A stretch of 52,679 bases of DNA from Desulfamplus sp. GTDB lineage: Bacteria > Desulfobacterota > Desulfobacteria > Desulfobacterales > Desulfobacteraceae. Below, one piece after another: positions 1 to 9,727 of this stretch (the stretch's first letter is position 1; each line of letters starts with the position of its first letter). The notes beneath the pieces were generated by a model. That model searched no databases, was not told the DNA's origin, and saw nothing but the letters and a program-made list of their open reading frames with translations. Made by a program: the position numbers and the translations under genes. The stretch is from the NCBI GenBank assembly GCA_015231615.1, contig JADGBE010000022.1, positions 1 through 52,679 of the forward strand. Reading direction: 5' to 3'.

Positions 1-2208
1 GGTGCTATTTCAACAAAAGACCCTCAACGAGATTTCTTAATTGTAAAAAGCCTTATTAATAATCAGGCGGATTGTGTCATATTTCCTGAAGGTATGATGG
101 TTAAGAATAAGAAAATTACAAGTGATGGTGATTTCAGGCTATTTGAAGATGGTCAAGTGCAAAGACCACGAACTGGGGCTGCTACACTTGCCCTTCAGAC
201 CGAGTTTTATCGCGAACGCTTAAGACGCATGATAAAAATTAATATAAAGGAGTTTGATCGCCTAATTGATGAGTATGAGATAAAATCACCAAAAGATGTA
301 ATGGATCAAGAGACTTGTATAGTGCCTGTCAATATTACTTATTATCCTGTAAGAGCAAAGGAAAATTTTTTAAGTAAAATGGCTCTTACTATGATTGAGA
401 AACCATCTAAAAGGGTTATAGATGAACTTCTCACAGAAGGAACAATGATCTTTTCTGGTGTAGATGTTGATATAAGATTTGGAAATCCAATCTATATTAG
501 AGATTTTCCAAAAGATTATTTTTTTAACTCATTTATTGAAAGTGATCTTACATCAAGGAGGAAAATAAATTTTTCAAATAGATTAAGTTCATATCACTCT
601 ATGAAAGCTAATGCTAATGAGCTTATGAACCGCTATATGAAAAGCGTATATGAGATGACGACTCTCAACTATGACCATATTTTTGCATCAATTTTAAAAT
701 ATCTCCCCCATAATAGACCTAAATCATATAGCTCTATTGACCAATATGATCTACGTTGTAGGGCTTTTCTTGCGACATTTGCATGTGAAATGTCGCTCCA
801 CTGCAACTTTCATAAGAGCCTTTACTCAAGCCAGATACATATAGTTACTGATGATAGATTTCACAGATATGAAGATTTCATAACTCTTGCAATTGAAACA
901 GGTATAATAGAAAAGAGAGATGGGTTGCTTTATATTAACAATGAAAAATTTGGAATCAAATATTCTGACTCTATGCAATACGAATTTCATACAGTAAGAG
1001 TTGAAAATCCTATCTCTGTTATTGCTAATGAAGTTGAACCTCTTGTGAAATTACAGGCATATCTTGCTGATCTTGCCATGAAATCACCTTCTAAAATTGC
1101 CCTTATGATGAGTTATCGTATAGAAGATAAGCACTACAACAGCTATATTGATGATTTTACAAAATATATTGGTATTTTACCTATTGCTAATCCATTCAAT
1201 GAGATAGGCGAAGTTTCTGATAGCTATTACAACAACGGCAGCCCCCGACTTTTAAGGTCTGATTCAGACGAGATAGGTGTTCTACTTATTCACGATTATC
1301 TATCATCTCCGGGGGAGTTACTATACTTTGCCAATTATATTCACAACAGGGGCTTTACTGTATATATTCCAAGACTTCCGGGGCATGGGATAGCACCTGA
1401 AAATCTTACTGAAATTGAATCTATTGAATGGATTGAATCTGTAGAAGAGGGGTTTGTTTTACTTAAAAGTTTGTGTAAAACAATGGTTGTTGGTGGGCTT
1501 GGAGTTGGGGCAATGCTTGGACTTGAGCTTCATTTACGACTAAGTGATATTGACGCTCTTTTTATGATAGCCCCTCCTCGAATAATAAAAGATTACCCAA
1601 GTGAATTTATCACATCTACTAAATTGTGGAGTCAAAAGATAAAGCGAGCTATGCTACCTAAAGGCGATAAAGATGAGTGGATTACATATCTACCCGAAAT
1701 TAGTGAATTTAGATATTCAACATATCCTGTTTCATCAGTTAAGCAGGTTGAGATATTTCTTGAGCATGTTGACGATGAGATAAAGCAATTAGAAAAAATA
1801 AGAGAAAAAGATAAAAAGGATAAAATCAAGAGTCAAAATAGGGAACTAACAGGAGCTGTTAAAAATTACGATATATTAAAACCTTTGAATCGCGATATGT
1901 TAAAACCTTTGAATCGCGATATGTTAAAACCTTTGAATCACGATATGTTAAAACCTTTGAATCACGATATGTTAAAACCTTTGAATCACGATATGTTAAA
2001 ATCTCTTCTTATTGTGCAGTCAAGAGATAACCCATTTGTTAATCCTGATGGGGCAGAAAAACTTTTTGAGATAATTTCAGCTAAATTAAAAGAGTACTAT
2101 ATTTTTGATGTAAATAACCATTTTGTCTTCAGAGGGAAAGATAGAGATAGAATAGCAAGTGCAGTTGTTGGTTTTATTGAGGCAGCAACTTCTAAAGAAG
2201 TCAACTAA
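1..2208 (+). CDS. Acyltransferase-alpha/beta hydrolase fusion protein, 5'-partial
   Basis: The frame is open from base 1, so the gene begins upstream and the Met at base 94 is internal. Codons 26-31 read VIFPEG, the block III signature of PlsC-type acyltransferases. From about codon 425 a second domain looks like a lysophospholipase/monoacylglycerol lipase-type alpha/beta hydrolase: LLIHD oxyanion region, PRLPGHG, then acid and histidine candidates in SRDNPFV (about codon 676) and NNHF (about 706). The nucleophile elbow reads GGLGVGA (about 498-504), with Gly where G-x-S-x-G has its Ser, so the hydrolase may be catalytically dead or use another residue. Five 24-bp in-frame repeats (8-residue unit DMLKPLNR/H) sit just before the acid motif. 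A role in phospholipid or lipid acyl transfer at the inner membrane is inferred from the family. Confidence 0.75.
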   Translation, partial: GAISTKDPQRDFLIVKSLINNQADCVIFPEGMMVKNKKITSDGDFRLFEDGQVQRPRTGAATLALQTEFYRERLRRMIKINIKEFDRLIDEYEIKSPKDVMDQETCIVPVNITYYPVRAKENFLSKMALTMIEKPSKRVIDELLTEGTMIFSGVDVDIRFGNPIYIRDFPKDYFFNSFIESDLTSRRKINFSNRLSSYHSMKANANELMNRYMKSVYEMTTLNYDHIFASILKYLPHNRPKSYSSIDQYDLRCRAFLATFACEMSLHCNFHKSLYSSQIHIVTDDRFHRYEDFITLAIETGIIEKRDGLLYINNEKFGIKYSDSMQYEFHTVRVENPISVIANEVEPLVKLQAYLADLAMKSPSKIALMMSYRIEDKHYNSYIDDFTKYIGILPIANPFNEIGEVSDSYYNNGSPRLLRSDSDEIGVLLIHDYLSSPGELLYFANYIHNRGFTVYIPRLPGHGIAPENLTEIESIEWIESVEEGFVLLKSLCKTMVVGGLGVGAMLGLELHLRLSDIDALFMIAPPRIIKDYPSEFITSTKLWSQKIKRAMLPKGDKDEWITYLPEISEFRYSTYPVSSVKQVEIFLEHVDDEIKQLEKIREKDKKDKIKSQNRELTGAVKNYDILKPLNRDMLKPLNRDMLKPLNHDMLKPLNHDMLKPLNHDMLKSLLIVQSRDNPFVNPDGAEKLFEIISAKLKEYYIFDVNNHFVFRGKDRDRIASAVVGFIEAATSKEVN
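1870..2001 (+). repeat. In-frame 24-bp tandem repeat within the hydrolase domain
   Basis: Five complete 24-bp units begin at 1870, 1894, 1918, 1942 and 1966, with a 12-bp partial sixth from 1990. Copies differ only at an A/G in the first unit and at CGC/CAC (Arg/His). The period is a multiple of three, so reading is preserved and eight residues are added per unit. Near-identity between copies points to recent expansion. Confidence 0.97.
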
Positions 2209-2224
2209 AGTGGACTGTAATAAC

Positions 2225-2274
2225 AGTCGGCTTTAGCCGACTTCAGTTATTTTAGCCTATAAATTTATTTCAGG
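2225..2274. repeat. 50-bp dispersed double-hairpin repeat, copy 1 (terminator-like)
   Basis: Hairpin one has 8-bp arms AGTCGGCT/AGCCGACT with a TT loop (2225-2242). The second part is an imperfect palindrome ending in ATTTCAGG, which also supplies the TGA stop of the minus-strand parC. A closely matching copy lies at 25570-25619. Both copies sit between convergent genes, so a bidirectional terminator role is plausible. Confidence 0.8.
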
Positions 2275-4648
2275 GCGATACTTCAGACAATGTGTTGTTT
2301 ATTATCTCAATACTATTTACATTTTGGTAACCACGCGGCAATCTTTTGCCCTTGTATCCGCGTCTCCCATGATAATTTTCCTGATTTGATGGATTTAGTT
2401 TCAAAGAGTGTTTTCCTGAATTTATAACAATTGAGGCATCACTTTGTAATATATTTAAAATTTTGACTCTCTCTCCGTCCTTTTTTGCAAGCTCTTCAGC
2501 AGGAATACCAACAATTTTATTTCCTTTACCTTTCTCTAATATTGGCATCTCATTTACAGGAAAGATAAGAGTTCTACCAGTTGTAGTTATGGTAAGAATA
2601 AGATCACTCTCTATGTTAGCAATAAACTGAGGTTGCATCAATATCCCATTTTCAGCAAGATTTATAATTGTTTTTCCATTTTTTACCCTTGAAAATAAGT
2701 TTGAAATTTTAGTAACAAAGCCAAAACCAATGTCAGAAGCAAGCAGAATAAGGGCATCATCATTTTCGCTGTTAAGCATAAATTTTATAGAAACTTCGGG
2801 TTTGATAATAAGACGACCGCTTAAAGGTTCACCCATACCACGAGCTGATGGAAATGTGTGAGATGGAATAGAGTAGCTTCTCCCTTCAGAATCAAGAAAT
2901 ACAGTTTGACGGTTACTCATGGTTTTTCCAACTGCAAGAAGTTCATCGCCTGATTTGAATTTAACCTTCTCAGATTCAAAATCATAACCTTTAGCAGAAC
3001 GCACCCAACCATTTTTTGAAAGAATAATAGTCAAAGGTTCAACATTGATAATATCTTCTTTTGAAAATGCCTCTGCCTCTTTTCGTACATTTATTGGAGA
3101 ACGCCGTTCATCACCATGAGTTTTAATATCTTGACGAATTTCTTTTTTAATTAGGTTATTTAGAAGTGTTTCTGAAGATAGAGTTTTTTCAATAAAATCA
3201 CGCTCTTTATCAAGCTCATCACGCTCTGCCTTTATTTTAATCTCTTCAAGTTTTGCAAGATGGCGAAGTTTTATATCAAGAATTGCATCTGCCTGAATTT
3301 CACTTAATCTAAATTTTTCGATTAATTTTGGTTTTGGCTCATCTTCGTCTCTTATGATCTTTATTACCTCATCAATGTTAAGGAATGCTATCAAAAGACC
3401 GTCAAGGATATGGAGTCTCTCAATAACTTGATTGAGGCGATACTCAAGCCGTTTGGTTACTACGCTAACTCTAAACTTTATCCACTCCTTAAGTATTGTG
3501 AGAAGGTTTTTTACCTCTGGTTTTCCATTAACACCTATCATGTTCATGTTGATTCGATAAGAACGCTCAAGGTCAGTTGTGGCAAATAGATGATCCATAA
3601 GTGAGGCGATGTCGATTTTACCTGATTTTGGAACAATTACCACACGAGTAGGGTTTTCATGGTCAGATTCATCTCTGAGATCAATAACCATTGGAAGACG
3701 CTTTGCCTCCATTTGAAGTGCAATCTGCTCAATAATTTTTTCTCCAGAAGCATGATAGGGTAGGGCAGTTACAATAATCTCACCATCTTCAATATGATAT
3801 TTAGCCCTCATTTTTATTCTGCCGCTACCTGTTAGATACATCTCTTTTATCTCACTTTGCGGAGTTATAATCTCTGCTTCAGTGGGGTAGTCAGGTCCCT
3901 TTATAAACTCCATAATAGCACAAATATCTGCATCAAGTTTATTTCGTAAATCAATCTTATCTTGATTAAGTAGTGTTGAACCATCTTTAAGCCCGTGAGA
4001 AGATTTTTCTAAATTATAACTACCTACATTTGGGTTATCTAAAAGATAGATACAGGCATTGGCAACCTCAACTAAATTGTGAGGAGGAATATCAGTTGCC
4101 ATACCAACTGCAATACCAGTTGTTCCATTTAAAAGAAGATTTGGAACTCTTGCTGGCAAAAGTGTTGGCTCTTTTAAAGTTCCGTCAAAGTTTGGACTCC
4201 ATTCAGTTGCACCAAGATTTAATTCAGATAGAAGAAGGTCAGCGTATTTAGAGAGACGAGACTCTGTATATCTCATTGCAGCAAAAGATTTGGGATCATC
4301 ATGCGATCCCCAGTTGCCTTGCCCATCAAGAAGTGGGTATCGACATGAAAATGGTTGGGCAAGAAGAACCATTGCCTCATAACAGGCGGTGTCTCCGTGC
4401 GGGTGAAATTTGCCCAAAACATCGCCAACAGTTCTTGCAGATTTTTTATACTTTGCCGCAGCAGATAGCCCAAGCTGGCTCATAGCATATACAATACGTC
4501 TCTGAACAGGCTTTAAACCATCTCCAATGTGAGGTAACGCACGGTCAAGAATTACATACATTGAGTAGTTAAGGTATGCTTTTTCTACAAACTCTTCAAA
4601 AGGCATCTTTTCAAAATCTTCAACAACTGCGGATAAAGGTGGAACCAT
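2270..4648 (-). CDS. parC: DNA topoisomerase IV subunit A (ParC)
   Basis: Type IIA topoisomerase breakage-reunion subunit, 792 aa, which with ParE decatenates daughter chromosomes. The N-terminal winged-helix and tower region is complete. The catalytic Tyr is Y127 in AAMRYTE, and the context SRLSKY is ParC-like rather than GyrA-like. The quinolone-resistance region reads [10 protein letters not shown], with Thr87 and Glu91 at the positions equivalent to E. coli ParC Ser80 and Glu84. The C-terminal half carries beta-pinwheel-like repeats but no clear GyrA box. No parE is adjacent. The gene is convergent with the upstream fusion gene, and its stop codon lies inside a dispersed repeat. The ParC versus GyrA assignment is from motif style and is fairly safe. 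Confidence 0.93.
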   Translation of the reverse strand: MVPPLSAVVEDFEKMPFEEFVEKAYLNYSMYVILDRALPHIGDGLKPVQRRIVYAMSQLGLSAAAKYKKSARTVGDVLGKFHPHGDTACYEAMVLLAQPFSCRYPLLDGQGNWGSHDDPKSFAAMRYTESRLSKYADLLLSELNLGATEWSPNFDGTLKEPTLLPARVPNLLLNGTTGIAVGMATDIPPHNLVEVANACIYLLDNPNVGSYNLEKSSHGLKDGSTLLNQDKIDLRNKLDADICAIMEFIKGPDYPTEAEIITPQSEIKEMYLTGSGRIKMRAKYHIEDGEIIVTALPYHASGEKIIEQIALQMEAKRLPMVIDLRDESDHENPTRVVIVPKSGKIDIASLMDHLFATTDLERSYRINMNMIGVNGKPEVKNLLTILKEWIKFRVSVVTKRLEYRLNQVIERLHILDGLLIAFLNIDEVIKIIRDEDEPKPKLIEKFRLSEIQADAILDIKLRHLAKLEEIKIKAERDELDKERDFIEKTLSSETLLNNLIKKEIRQDIKTHGDERRSPINVRKEAEAFSKEDIINVEPLTIILSKNGWVRSAKGYDFESEKVKFKSGDELLAVGKTMSNRQTVFLDSEGRSYSIPSHTFPSARGMGEPLSGRLIIKPEVSIKFMLNSENDDALILLASDIGFGFVTKISNLFSRVKNGKTIINLAENGILMQPQFIANIESDLILTITTTGRTLIFPVNEMPILEKGKGNKIVGIPAEELAKKDGERVKILNILQSDASIVINSGKHSLKLNPSNQENYHGRRGYKGKRLPRGYQNVNSIEIINNTLSEVSP

Positions 4649-4718
4649 TATATTTACTTAATCTCCATTATTGAGATAGTTACATTAAGGAATGGGAATT
4701 TAATAACACAAAAAAATT

Positions 4719-4750
4719 AGGTAGGGAACAACGATCGTTGTTCCCTACCT
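4719..4750. terminator. Perfect 32-bp palindrome downstream of the chemoreceptor gene
   Basis: Arms AGGTAGGGAACAACG (4719-4733) and CGTTGTTCCCTACCT (4736-4750) flank a central AT. The palindrome lies about 60 bp past the stop of the minus-strand MCP gene and about 70 bp upstream of parC. It would fold strongly on either strand. There is an A-rich run on its left side, which reads as a T-tract on the minus strand, as expected for termination of the MCP transcript. Confidence 0.7.
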
Positions 4751-4782
4751 GTTGGGTATAATTCCCTACCTGTTGGGTATAA
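4741..4782. repeat. Two tandem 21-bp direct repeats
   Basis: The unit TTCCCTACCTGTTGGGTATAA occurs at 4741-4761 and again, identical, at 4762-4782. Its first ten bases form the end of the right arm of the adjacent palindrome, so the duplication copied part of the hairpin. No function is evident beyond this. Confidence 0.9.
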
Positions 4783-4808
4783 TTTCGGGCATTATTAAAT
4801 TCTCATTT

Positions 4809-6950
4809 CTAAGCAATCTTAAATTTTTTAACCAAATCATCTAACTTTTCTGAAAGTTTAAATAGTGATTTTGCACCATTGGCAACATCAGAACTGCGAT
4901 CAGCTATATTATTTGCAAGAGAATCAATGTTTGAGATATTTTCATTAATTTTAGTAACTGATTCTGAGTTTTGAGCAATATTCTGATTTACCTCAGATAT
5001 TCCCTTAGAGGCATGGGCAACATTTTCGTTAATCTCTTGAGTCGCTGATGACTGTTCTCCAACATCTGAGACTATTGATATAACGGTTCCATTAACATTA
5101 TTGATAACAGAGAGAATATCCTCAACATCTTTGGCAGTCTTTTCTGTTGATTTCTGTATATTGTCAATCTGATCTTTAATATTTTTTGTTGCTACAGCAG
5201 TCTGTTTTGCAAGCTCTTTAATCTCTCCTGCTACCACAGTAAAGCCTTTACCAGCTTCACCAGCTCTTGCTGCTTCAATGGTCGCATTTAAGGCAAGCAG
5301 GTTTGTCTGGGCAGATATTTCATTAATCATATCAGTAACTTTTCCAATTTGTTGGGCGGCACTACCAAGCTCTTTAATTCTATTTGAAATTGCATCGGCT
5401 CTTGTAACAGCTTCATGTGAAATGTTGCCCGCGTTCTCTGTCTTACGAGATACCTCATTTATAGTAACAGTCATCTCTTCTGACGCTGCCGCAATCATAT
5501 TAAGATTGGTGCTTGACTCTTCCATTGATGTTGCTACAGATATAAAATTTTCATTTACAATTTGAACAGAAGATATTGTCTGGTTTAGATGCCCAACCAT
5601 ATCACATGCGTTTTCAGACATCTGCATTGATAATTTTGCCATATCTTGAGAAGAGAGGTTAAGAAGGTTAGAATTTTGTGCAATTTCCCCTATAATACCC
5701 TGAAGTTTATCAATAAATATATTAAACCAATGGGCAACATCACCAATTTCATCATCACTATTCTCTTTAAGACGCATAGTTAAATCCCCTTCGCCTTCTG
5801 CAATATCTTTAAGTCTATTTACAACCTCTTTGAGGGGATTTGATAGTTTCAGAGAATAAAAGTAGATAAAAGGCATGATAAAAAGAATACAAACTATGTT
5901 CACAAGAGCAAGCTGAATAAGCATATTTTTAATATTTTCAGATATAAGTTTTCCTGACTGTATAGCTGAAATTGTTCCAACAAGTGTCTTGCCATCAAAG
6001 ATAGGCAAAAGTGCTTGAAAATATTTTTCACTGTTTAGCTTAAATTCGTTAATATAGATTTCCTGACTTGAAAGAGTTTTACTGCTTTTAAAACGATTTT
6101 GAATCTTATCCCCCTCTTTTTCTGACTCTTCATTTTCATAACTTTGATGAGCTTTTAGAGTTCCAGCAACATATTTACCATTTAGGTATATGTTTATATC
6201 CATTCCAGTCATGTTTTTCATCTTTTCACTAAATGCACCAGAGACATTGTAGTATGTTACTAAAACACCCATTAAAGTAGGTTCAACTTTTTCAGTTTTA
6301 GGGTTAAAATCATTACTCATAAGTGGAATTATAGCTTTTATTGCAAGACTATTGTTGTTGACTGTAAATAAAGCAGTTTCTGCTGTAACATCTATTTGGG
6401 AAAGATCAATTTTAAATGGCATATTTGGTTTTTGTGCATTTTCAAGGAACTTGTCATCACCTAATTTATCGTTTCCAGCAACCTCTCCACCAACAAATTC
6501 TGAGCCATTTTTTTCAATAAGATGAAACCCTGCAAAGTATTTTCCCCCTTCTTTTTCCAAAACAAAAGTTTGTAAATTCCCATCAATGTCATAGGTTGCC
6601 ATACTGCTAAATTTATTGGAAGATAGTGATTGAAACAATCTTTCTGTATTTCCAACAAATGTGCTTCTGTTTGTAGAAGCTGCCTTTTTTCCGGGGAAAT
6701 CATGGAGAAATTTTATTTCAGAACCCATATCACTGCTTGATACAAGTCGTTTACATTGGTCTATGATTGTAAGTTGTTGGGCAATTAAATCATCTTTGAT
6801 AATATTATCAGTTTTCATAAGATTCATATCAATACCTGCTCGAGTCTGTTTACCAACAATAATAGCAACAATTGCAGCAGATGATGACATCAAAACAATG
6901 GACATTGCCAAAGCACCAATAATTAATTTTGATTTAATTTTAAATTTCAT
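4809..6950 (-). CDS. Methyl-accepting chemotaxis protein with periplasmic sensor
   Basis: 713 aa with classical chemoreceptor topology. A TM segment at about residues 10-32 is followed by a roughly 310-residue extracytoplasmic ligand domain (dCache/sCache-like by topology, family not certain), a second TM at about 345-365 ([19 protein letters not shown]), a HAMP linker, and a long coiled-coil signalling domain. The hairpin tip carries the conserved [18 protein letters not shown] block that contacts CheA/CheW. It should pass a ligand signal to the flagellar or pilus chemosensory array. The ligand cannot be read from sequence. The gene is monocistronic, with a strong palindrome behind it. No pentapeptide CheR tether is seen at the C terminus (ends KKFKIA). 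Confidence 0.92.
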   Translation of the reverse strand: MKFKIKSKLIIGALAMSIVLMSSSAAIVAIIVGKQTRAGIDMNLMKTDNIIKDDLIAQQLTIIDQCKRLVSSSDMGSEIKFLHDFPGKKAASTNRSTFVGNTERLFQSLSSNKFSSMATYDIDGNLQTFVLEKEGGKYFAGFHLIEKNGSEFVGGEVAGNDKLGDDKFLENAQKPNMPFKIDLSQIDVTAETALFTVNNNSLAIKAIIPLMSNDFNPKTEKVEPTLMGVLVTYYNVSGAFSEKMKNMTGMDINIYLNGKYVAGTLKAHQSYENEESEKEGDKIQNRFKSSKTLSSQEIYINEFKLNSEKYFQALLPIFDGKTLVGTISAIQSGKLISENIKNMLIQLALVNIVCILFIMPFIYFYSLKLSNPLKEVVNRLKDIAEGEGDLTMRLKENSDDEIGDVAHWFNIFIDKLQGIIGEIAQNSNLLNLSSQDMAKLSMQMSENACDMVGHLNQTISSVQIVNENFISVATSMEESSTNLNMIAAASEEMTVTINEVSRKTENAGNISHEAVTRADAISNRIKELGSAAQQIGKVTDMINEISAQTNLLALNATIEAARAGEAGKGFTVVAGEIKELAKQTAVATKNIKDQIDNIQKSTEKTAKDVEDILSVINNVNGTVISIVSDVGEQSSATQEINENVAHASKGISEVNQNIAQNSESVTKINENISNIDSLANNIADRSSDVANGAKSLFKLSEKLDDLVKKFKIA

Positions 6951-7296
6951 AGATAGTTTTCCTATTCAAAATTAGGATTGCGGATTAAAAAAAAATACTT
7001 TTTTAAGAAAAACGAATATATCATTGTATTATTATTGACAAGCTATTTTTATGAAATATTGAATCATATTTATTTTTTAAAGACATATTTTTTAGTGAAC
7101 AAACATCACGAACCAAACCATGATTTTGCCACAAAGAACTGACAATTGATTTAATCTCTATGTTATGCTATTTCATTTAAAGTATTATTGCGTAGCGGTG
7201 GGTTTAATACCCCGCAGCTTGCTGCTTGCTGCGAAAGTCGCCGTATTTTATTAAAAAATTCAAAATAACCTCTTGCCTTGATTAGGAGAAAAAATA
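6951..7296. other. Intergenic region between divergent MCP and purD-purE
   Basis: 346 bp, very AT-rich, expected to hold promoters for both genes. A TTGACA hexamer at 7035-7040 has no convincing -10 partner at 16-18 bp. A GC-rich island at about 7190-7245 contains GCAGC/GCTGC inverted units and a GCGG...CCGC pairing, and looks like a degenerate structured repeat. The purD-purE ribosome site is AGGAG just before 7297. No riboswitch fold was recognised. Confidence 0.5.
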
Positions 7297-9063
7297 ATGA
7301 ACATTTTAGTTGTAGGAAATGGGGGCAGAGAACATGCTCTTATCTGGAAAATTTCTAAAAGTGAATTTGTAAAAAAGATTTATTGTGCCTCAGGAAATGC
7401 TGGAATTGCAAATCTTGCCCAAAATGTTCCCATAAGCTCTGATGATATTGAAGCTTTGGCAACTTTTGCTATTGAAAACAGTATTGACCTTACTGTTGTA
7501 GGACCAGAAGCACCTCTTGCTGCTGGAATTGTTGATCTATTTGAGTCAAAGGGGCTAAAGGCATTTGGTCCATCAAAAAAAGCAGCTCAACTTGAAGCAA
7601 GCAAGACATTTTCAAAAAATATCATGGAAAAATATAACATTCCAACAGCACGCGGCAAATCTTTCACAGAGATAGATAAGGCAAAGAGCTACGTGAAACA
7701 GATAGGCTCACCACTTGTCGTAAAAGCAGATGGACTTGCAGCAGGTAAAGGAGTTTTTGTCTGTCAAACAGAAGATGAAGCTATCAAAGCACTTGATGAG
7801 ATAATGAGTGATAAAATATTTGGTGATGCTGGCTCTCTTGTTGTGGTTGAAGAGTGTCTATTAGGTGAAGAGGCATCATTTATAGCTTTAACTGATGGTA
7901 AAACAGTTCTGCCTCTTCCTACATCTCAAGATCACAAAAGGGTCTTTGACAATGATCAAGGACCAAATACAGGTGGTATGGGTGCCTACTCTCCAGCCCC
8001 TGTTCTTGATTTTATGTTAAGACGAAAAGCAATGAATGAGGTTATGATTCCAGCGGTCAAAGCAATGGCAGCAGAGGGGATTCCCTTTAAAGGAGTTCTT
8101 TATGCAGGACTTATGATCCACAAAGATGAGATAAAGGTTCTTGAATTTAATGTAAGACTTGGAGACCCAGAGACTCAACCTATTTTAATGAGGCTTAAAA
8201 GCGATCTTGTTCCACTTATGGAGGCTTGCGTTGATGGAACTCTTCATAAATTGAAAACTGAAATTGATCCAAGAAGCACAATGTGCGTTGTCATGGCTGC
8301 TGGTGGCTATCCCGGGTCATACAAAAAAGGTGCTATAATTAAAGGACTTGATAAGGCAGCAGCTCTATCTGATATTGTTGTTTTTCATGCAGGCACAAGT
8401 TTTAATAATGGAGAGGTTATAACTAATGGTGGCAGAGTCCTTGGAGTTACTGCTCTTGGAGAAGGGATTAAAGATGCTATGGATAAAGTCTATGATGCTT
8501 GCGATAAAATCTCGTGGGAAGGCAGCTTTTATCGCAATGACATTGGAGCAAGGGCAATTGTAAGGTTGTCTATTCCCCCAAGGGTTGGTGTAATAATGGG
8601 TAGCGATTCAGATTTGCCTGTTATGGAAGAGACCCTCAAGATTCTCAAAAAATTTGATATTTCTTATGAAGTTACAGTTGCTTCAGCCCATAGAACTCCT
8701 GCAAGAGCTGAGGAGTTTGCAAAAAACGCCCGCAAAAAAGGAATGGGTGTAATTATTGCTGGGGCAGGTCATGCAGCCCACCTTGCTGGAGTTTTAGCAG
8801 CTCACACAACTTTGCCTGTTCTTGGTGTTCCAATTGACTCTTCAGCTCTTCAAGGATTGGACTCTCTTCTTTCAACTGTTCAAATGCCCCCGGGTGTTCC
8901 TGTTGGAACTCTTGCTATTGGAAAATCAGGTGCTTTAAATGCAGGGGTTCTTGCTGCCCAAATACTTGCTGTATCTGATTGTGAGCTTGCTGCAAAACTT
9001 GATAAGTATAAAAAAGATATGGCTGATAAGGTCAATAAAAAGGCTGAAACACTTGGGTGGTAA
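7297..9063 (+). CDS. purD-purE: Bifunctional GAR synthetase / AIR carboxylase-mutase (PurD-PurE fusion)
   Basis: 588 aa in one uninterrupted frame. Residues 1 to about 425 are phosphoribosylamine-glycine ligase: GNGGREHAL start, ATP-grasp core with KADGLAAGKGV, and EFNVRLGDPE metal site. From about residue 430 (VGVIMGSDSDLPVMEE) to the end is a complete PurE domain with SAHRTP and a HAAHLAG segment. E. coli PurE has GGAAHLPG there, so the active-site loop differs slightly. Both domains act in de novo IMP synthesis, at the GAR and CAIR steps. AGGAG precedes the ATG by 8 bases. The following tsaC overlaps the 3' end, which suggests co-transcription. Whether the PurE part uses N5-CAIR or CO2 directly cannot be decided here. 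Confidence 0.93.
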   Translation: MNILVVGNGGREHALIWKISKSEFVKKIYCASGNAGIANLAQNVPISSDDIEALATFAIENSIDLTVVGPEAPLAAGIVDLFESKGLKAFGPSKKAAQLEASKTFSKNIMEKYNIPTARGKSFTEIDKAKSYVKQIGSPLVVKADGLAAGKGVFVCQTEDEAIKALDEIMSDKIFGDAGSLVVVEECLLGEEASFIALTDGKTVLPLPTSQDHKRVFDNDQGPNTGGMGAYSPAPVLDFMLRRKAMNEVMIPAVKAMAAEGIPFKGVLYAGLMIHKDEIKVLEFNVRLGDPETQPILMRLKSDLVPLMEACVDGTLHKLKTEIDPRSTMCVVMAAGGYPGSYKKGAIIKGLDKAAALSDIVVFHAGTSFNNGEVITNGGRVLGVTALGEGIKDAMDKVYDACDKISWEGSFYRNDIGARAIVRLSIPPRVGVIMGSDSDLPVMEETLKILKKFDISYEVTVASAHRTPARAEEFAKNARKKGMGVIIAGAGHAAHLAGVLAAHTTLPVLGVPIDSSALQGLDSLLSTVQMPPGVPVGTLAIGKSGALNAGVLAAQILAVSDCELAAKLDKYKKDMADKVNKKAETLGW

Positions 9064-9679
9064 CATTAATAAAGCTGCGGAAATTATCCATGCAGGCGGT
9101 GTAGTGGTTTTTCCTGCAAAATGCCTGTATGGTCTTGCTGCTGATGCTCTAAATCCAGATGCAGTTGAACGTGTATTTAGTATCAAGCAGAGACCCACTA
9201 ATAACCCGCTTCTTGTTCTTATTGATGATATAATTCAGTTGAACTCTCTTTTAAAACCAATCTCAGAAAAGCAACTGATTTCTAAACAAGCTCTTTCTTT
9301 AATTGACAAATTTTGGCCCGGAAACATCACTCTTGTATTTAATGCCTCACCAACTCTGCCTAAAGCATTAACTGCTGGAACTGGCAAAATTGGTGTAAGA
9401 ATTCCGGGACATCCTGTTGCAAGGGCTTTAGTTAAAGCTGTAGGAAAACCTATCACAGGTACAAGTGCCAATATTTCAGGGCAAGCTGGATGTAAAGAAA
9501 TATCCACGCTTGACCCTGAAATTTTAAGTAAAGTTGATATGGTTCTTGATGCTGGAACTCTTAAAGGTGGGATTGGCTCGACAGTTGTTGATTTTACTTG
9601 TAACCCTATCAAAATTTTAAGACAGGGTGAGATTGCAAGTAGGGAGATTTTAAAATACTCTCTATTTGACAACGATTAA
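9053..9679 (+). CDS. tsaC: Threonylcarbamoyl-AMP synthase (TsaC/Sua5 YrdC domain)
   Basis: YrdC-fold enzyme making threonylcarbamoyl-AMP from Thr, bicarbonate and ATP for t6A37 of ANN-decoding tRNAs. The KQRP motif and the GTSANISG (SxN) motif are present, and the length (208 aa) fits the short TsaC form without the Sua5 C-terminal domain. The usual FPTETVYGL strand reads FPAKCLYGL. I chose TTG at 9053 as the start. It gives a standard N terminus (LGGNINKAAEIIHAGG), has an AAGG about 10 bases upstream and overlaps purD-purE by 11 bases. The longer frame back to 8939 lies inside the PurE coding region and has no family support. Translational coupling to purD-purE is likely. Confidence 0.85.
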   Translation: MGGNINKAAEIIHAGGVVVFPAKCLYGLAADALNPDAVERVFSIKQRPTNNPLLVLIDDIIQLNSLLKPISEKQLISKQALSLIDKFWPGNITLVFNASPTLPKALTAGTGKIGVRIPGHPVARALVKAVGKPITGTSANISGQAGCKEISTLDPEILSKVDMVLDAGTLKGGIGSTVVDFTCNPIKILRQGEIASREILKYSLFDND

Positions 9680-9727
9680 GATAACAAAGAATATTGCAAT
9701 TGATATTTTTTCGTATGAGGACTTTTA

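Noticed and set aside
94..96. ATG at 94 as the start of the first gene
   Set aside because: The frame is open to base 1 and encodes the acyltransferase FPEG motif directly before this Met, so the gene is 5'-partial and starts outside the window.
7035..7070. TTGACA-based promoter for purD-purE
   Set aside because: No acceptable -10 hexamer lies at 16-18 bp, and the site would be about 230 bases from the start codon.
8939..9052. Long N-terminal extension of TsaC back to 8939
   Set aside because: It lies inside the PurE coding region in another frame and has no family similarity. TTG at 9053 gives a standard-length TsaC.
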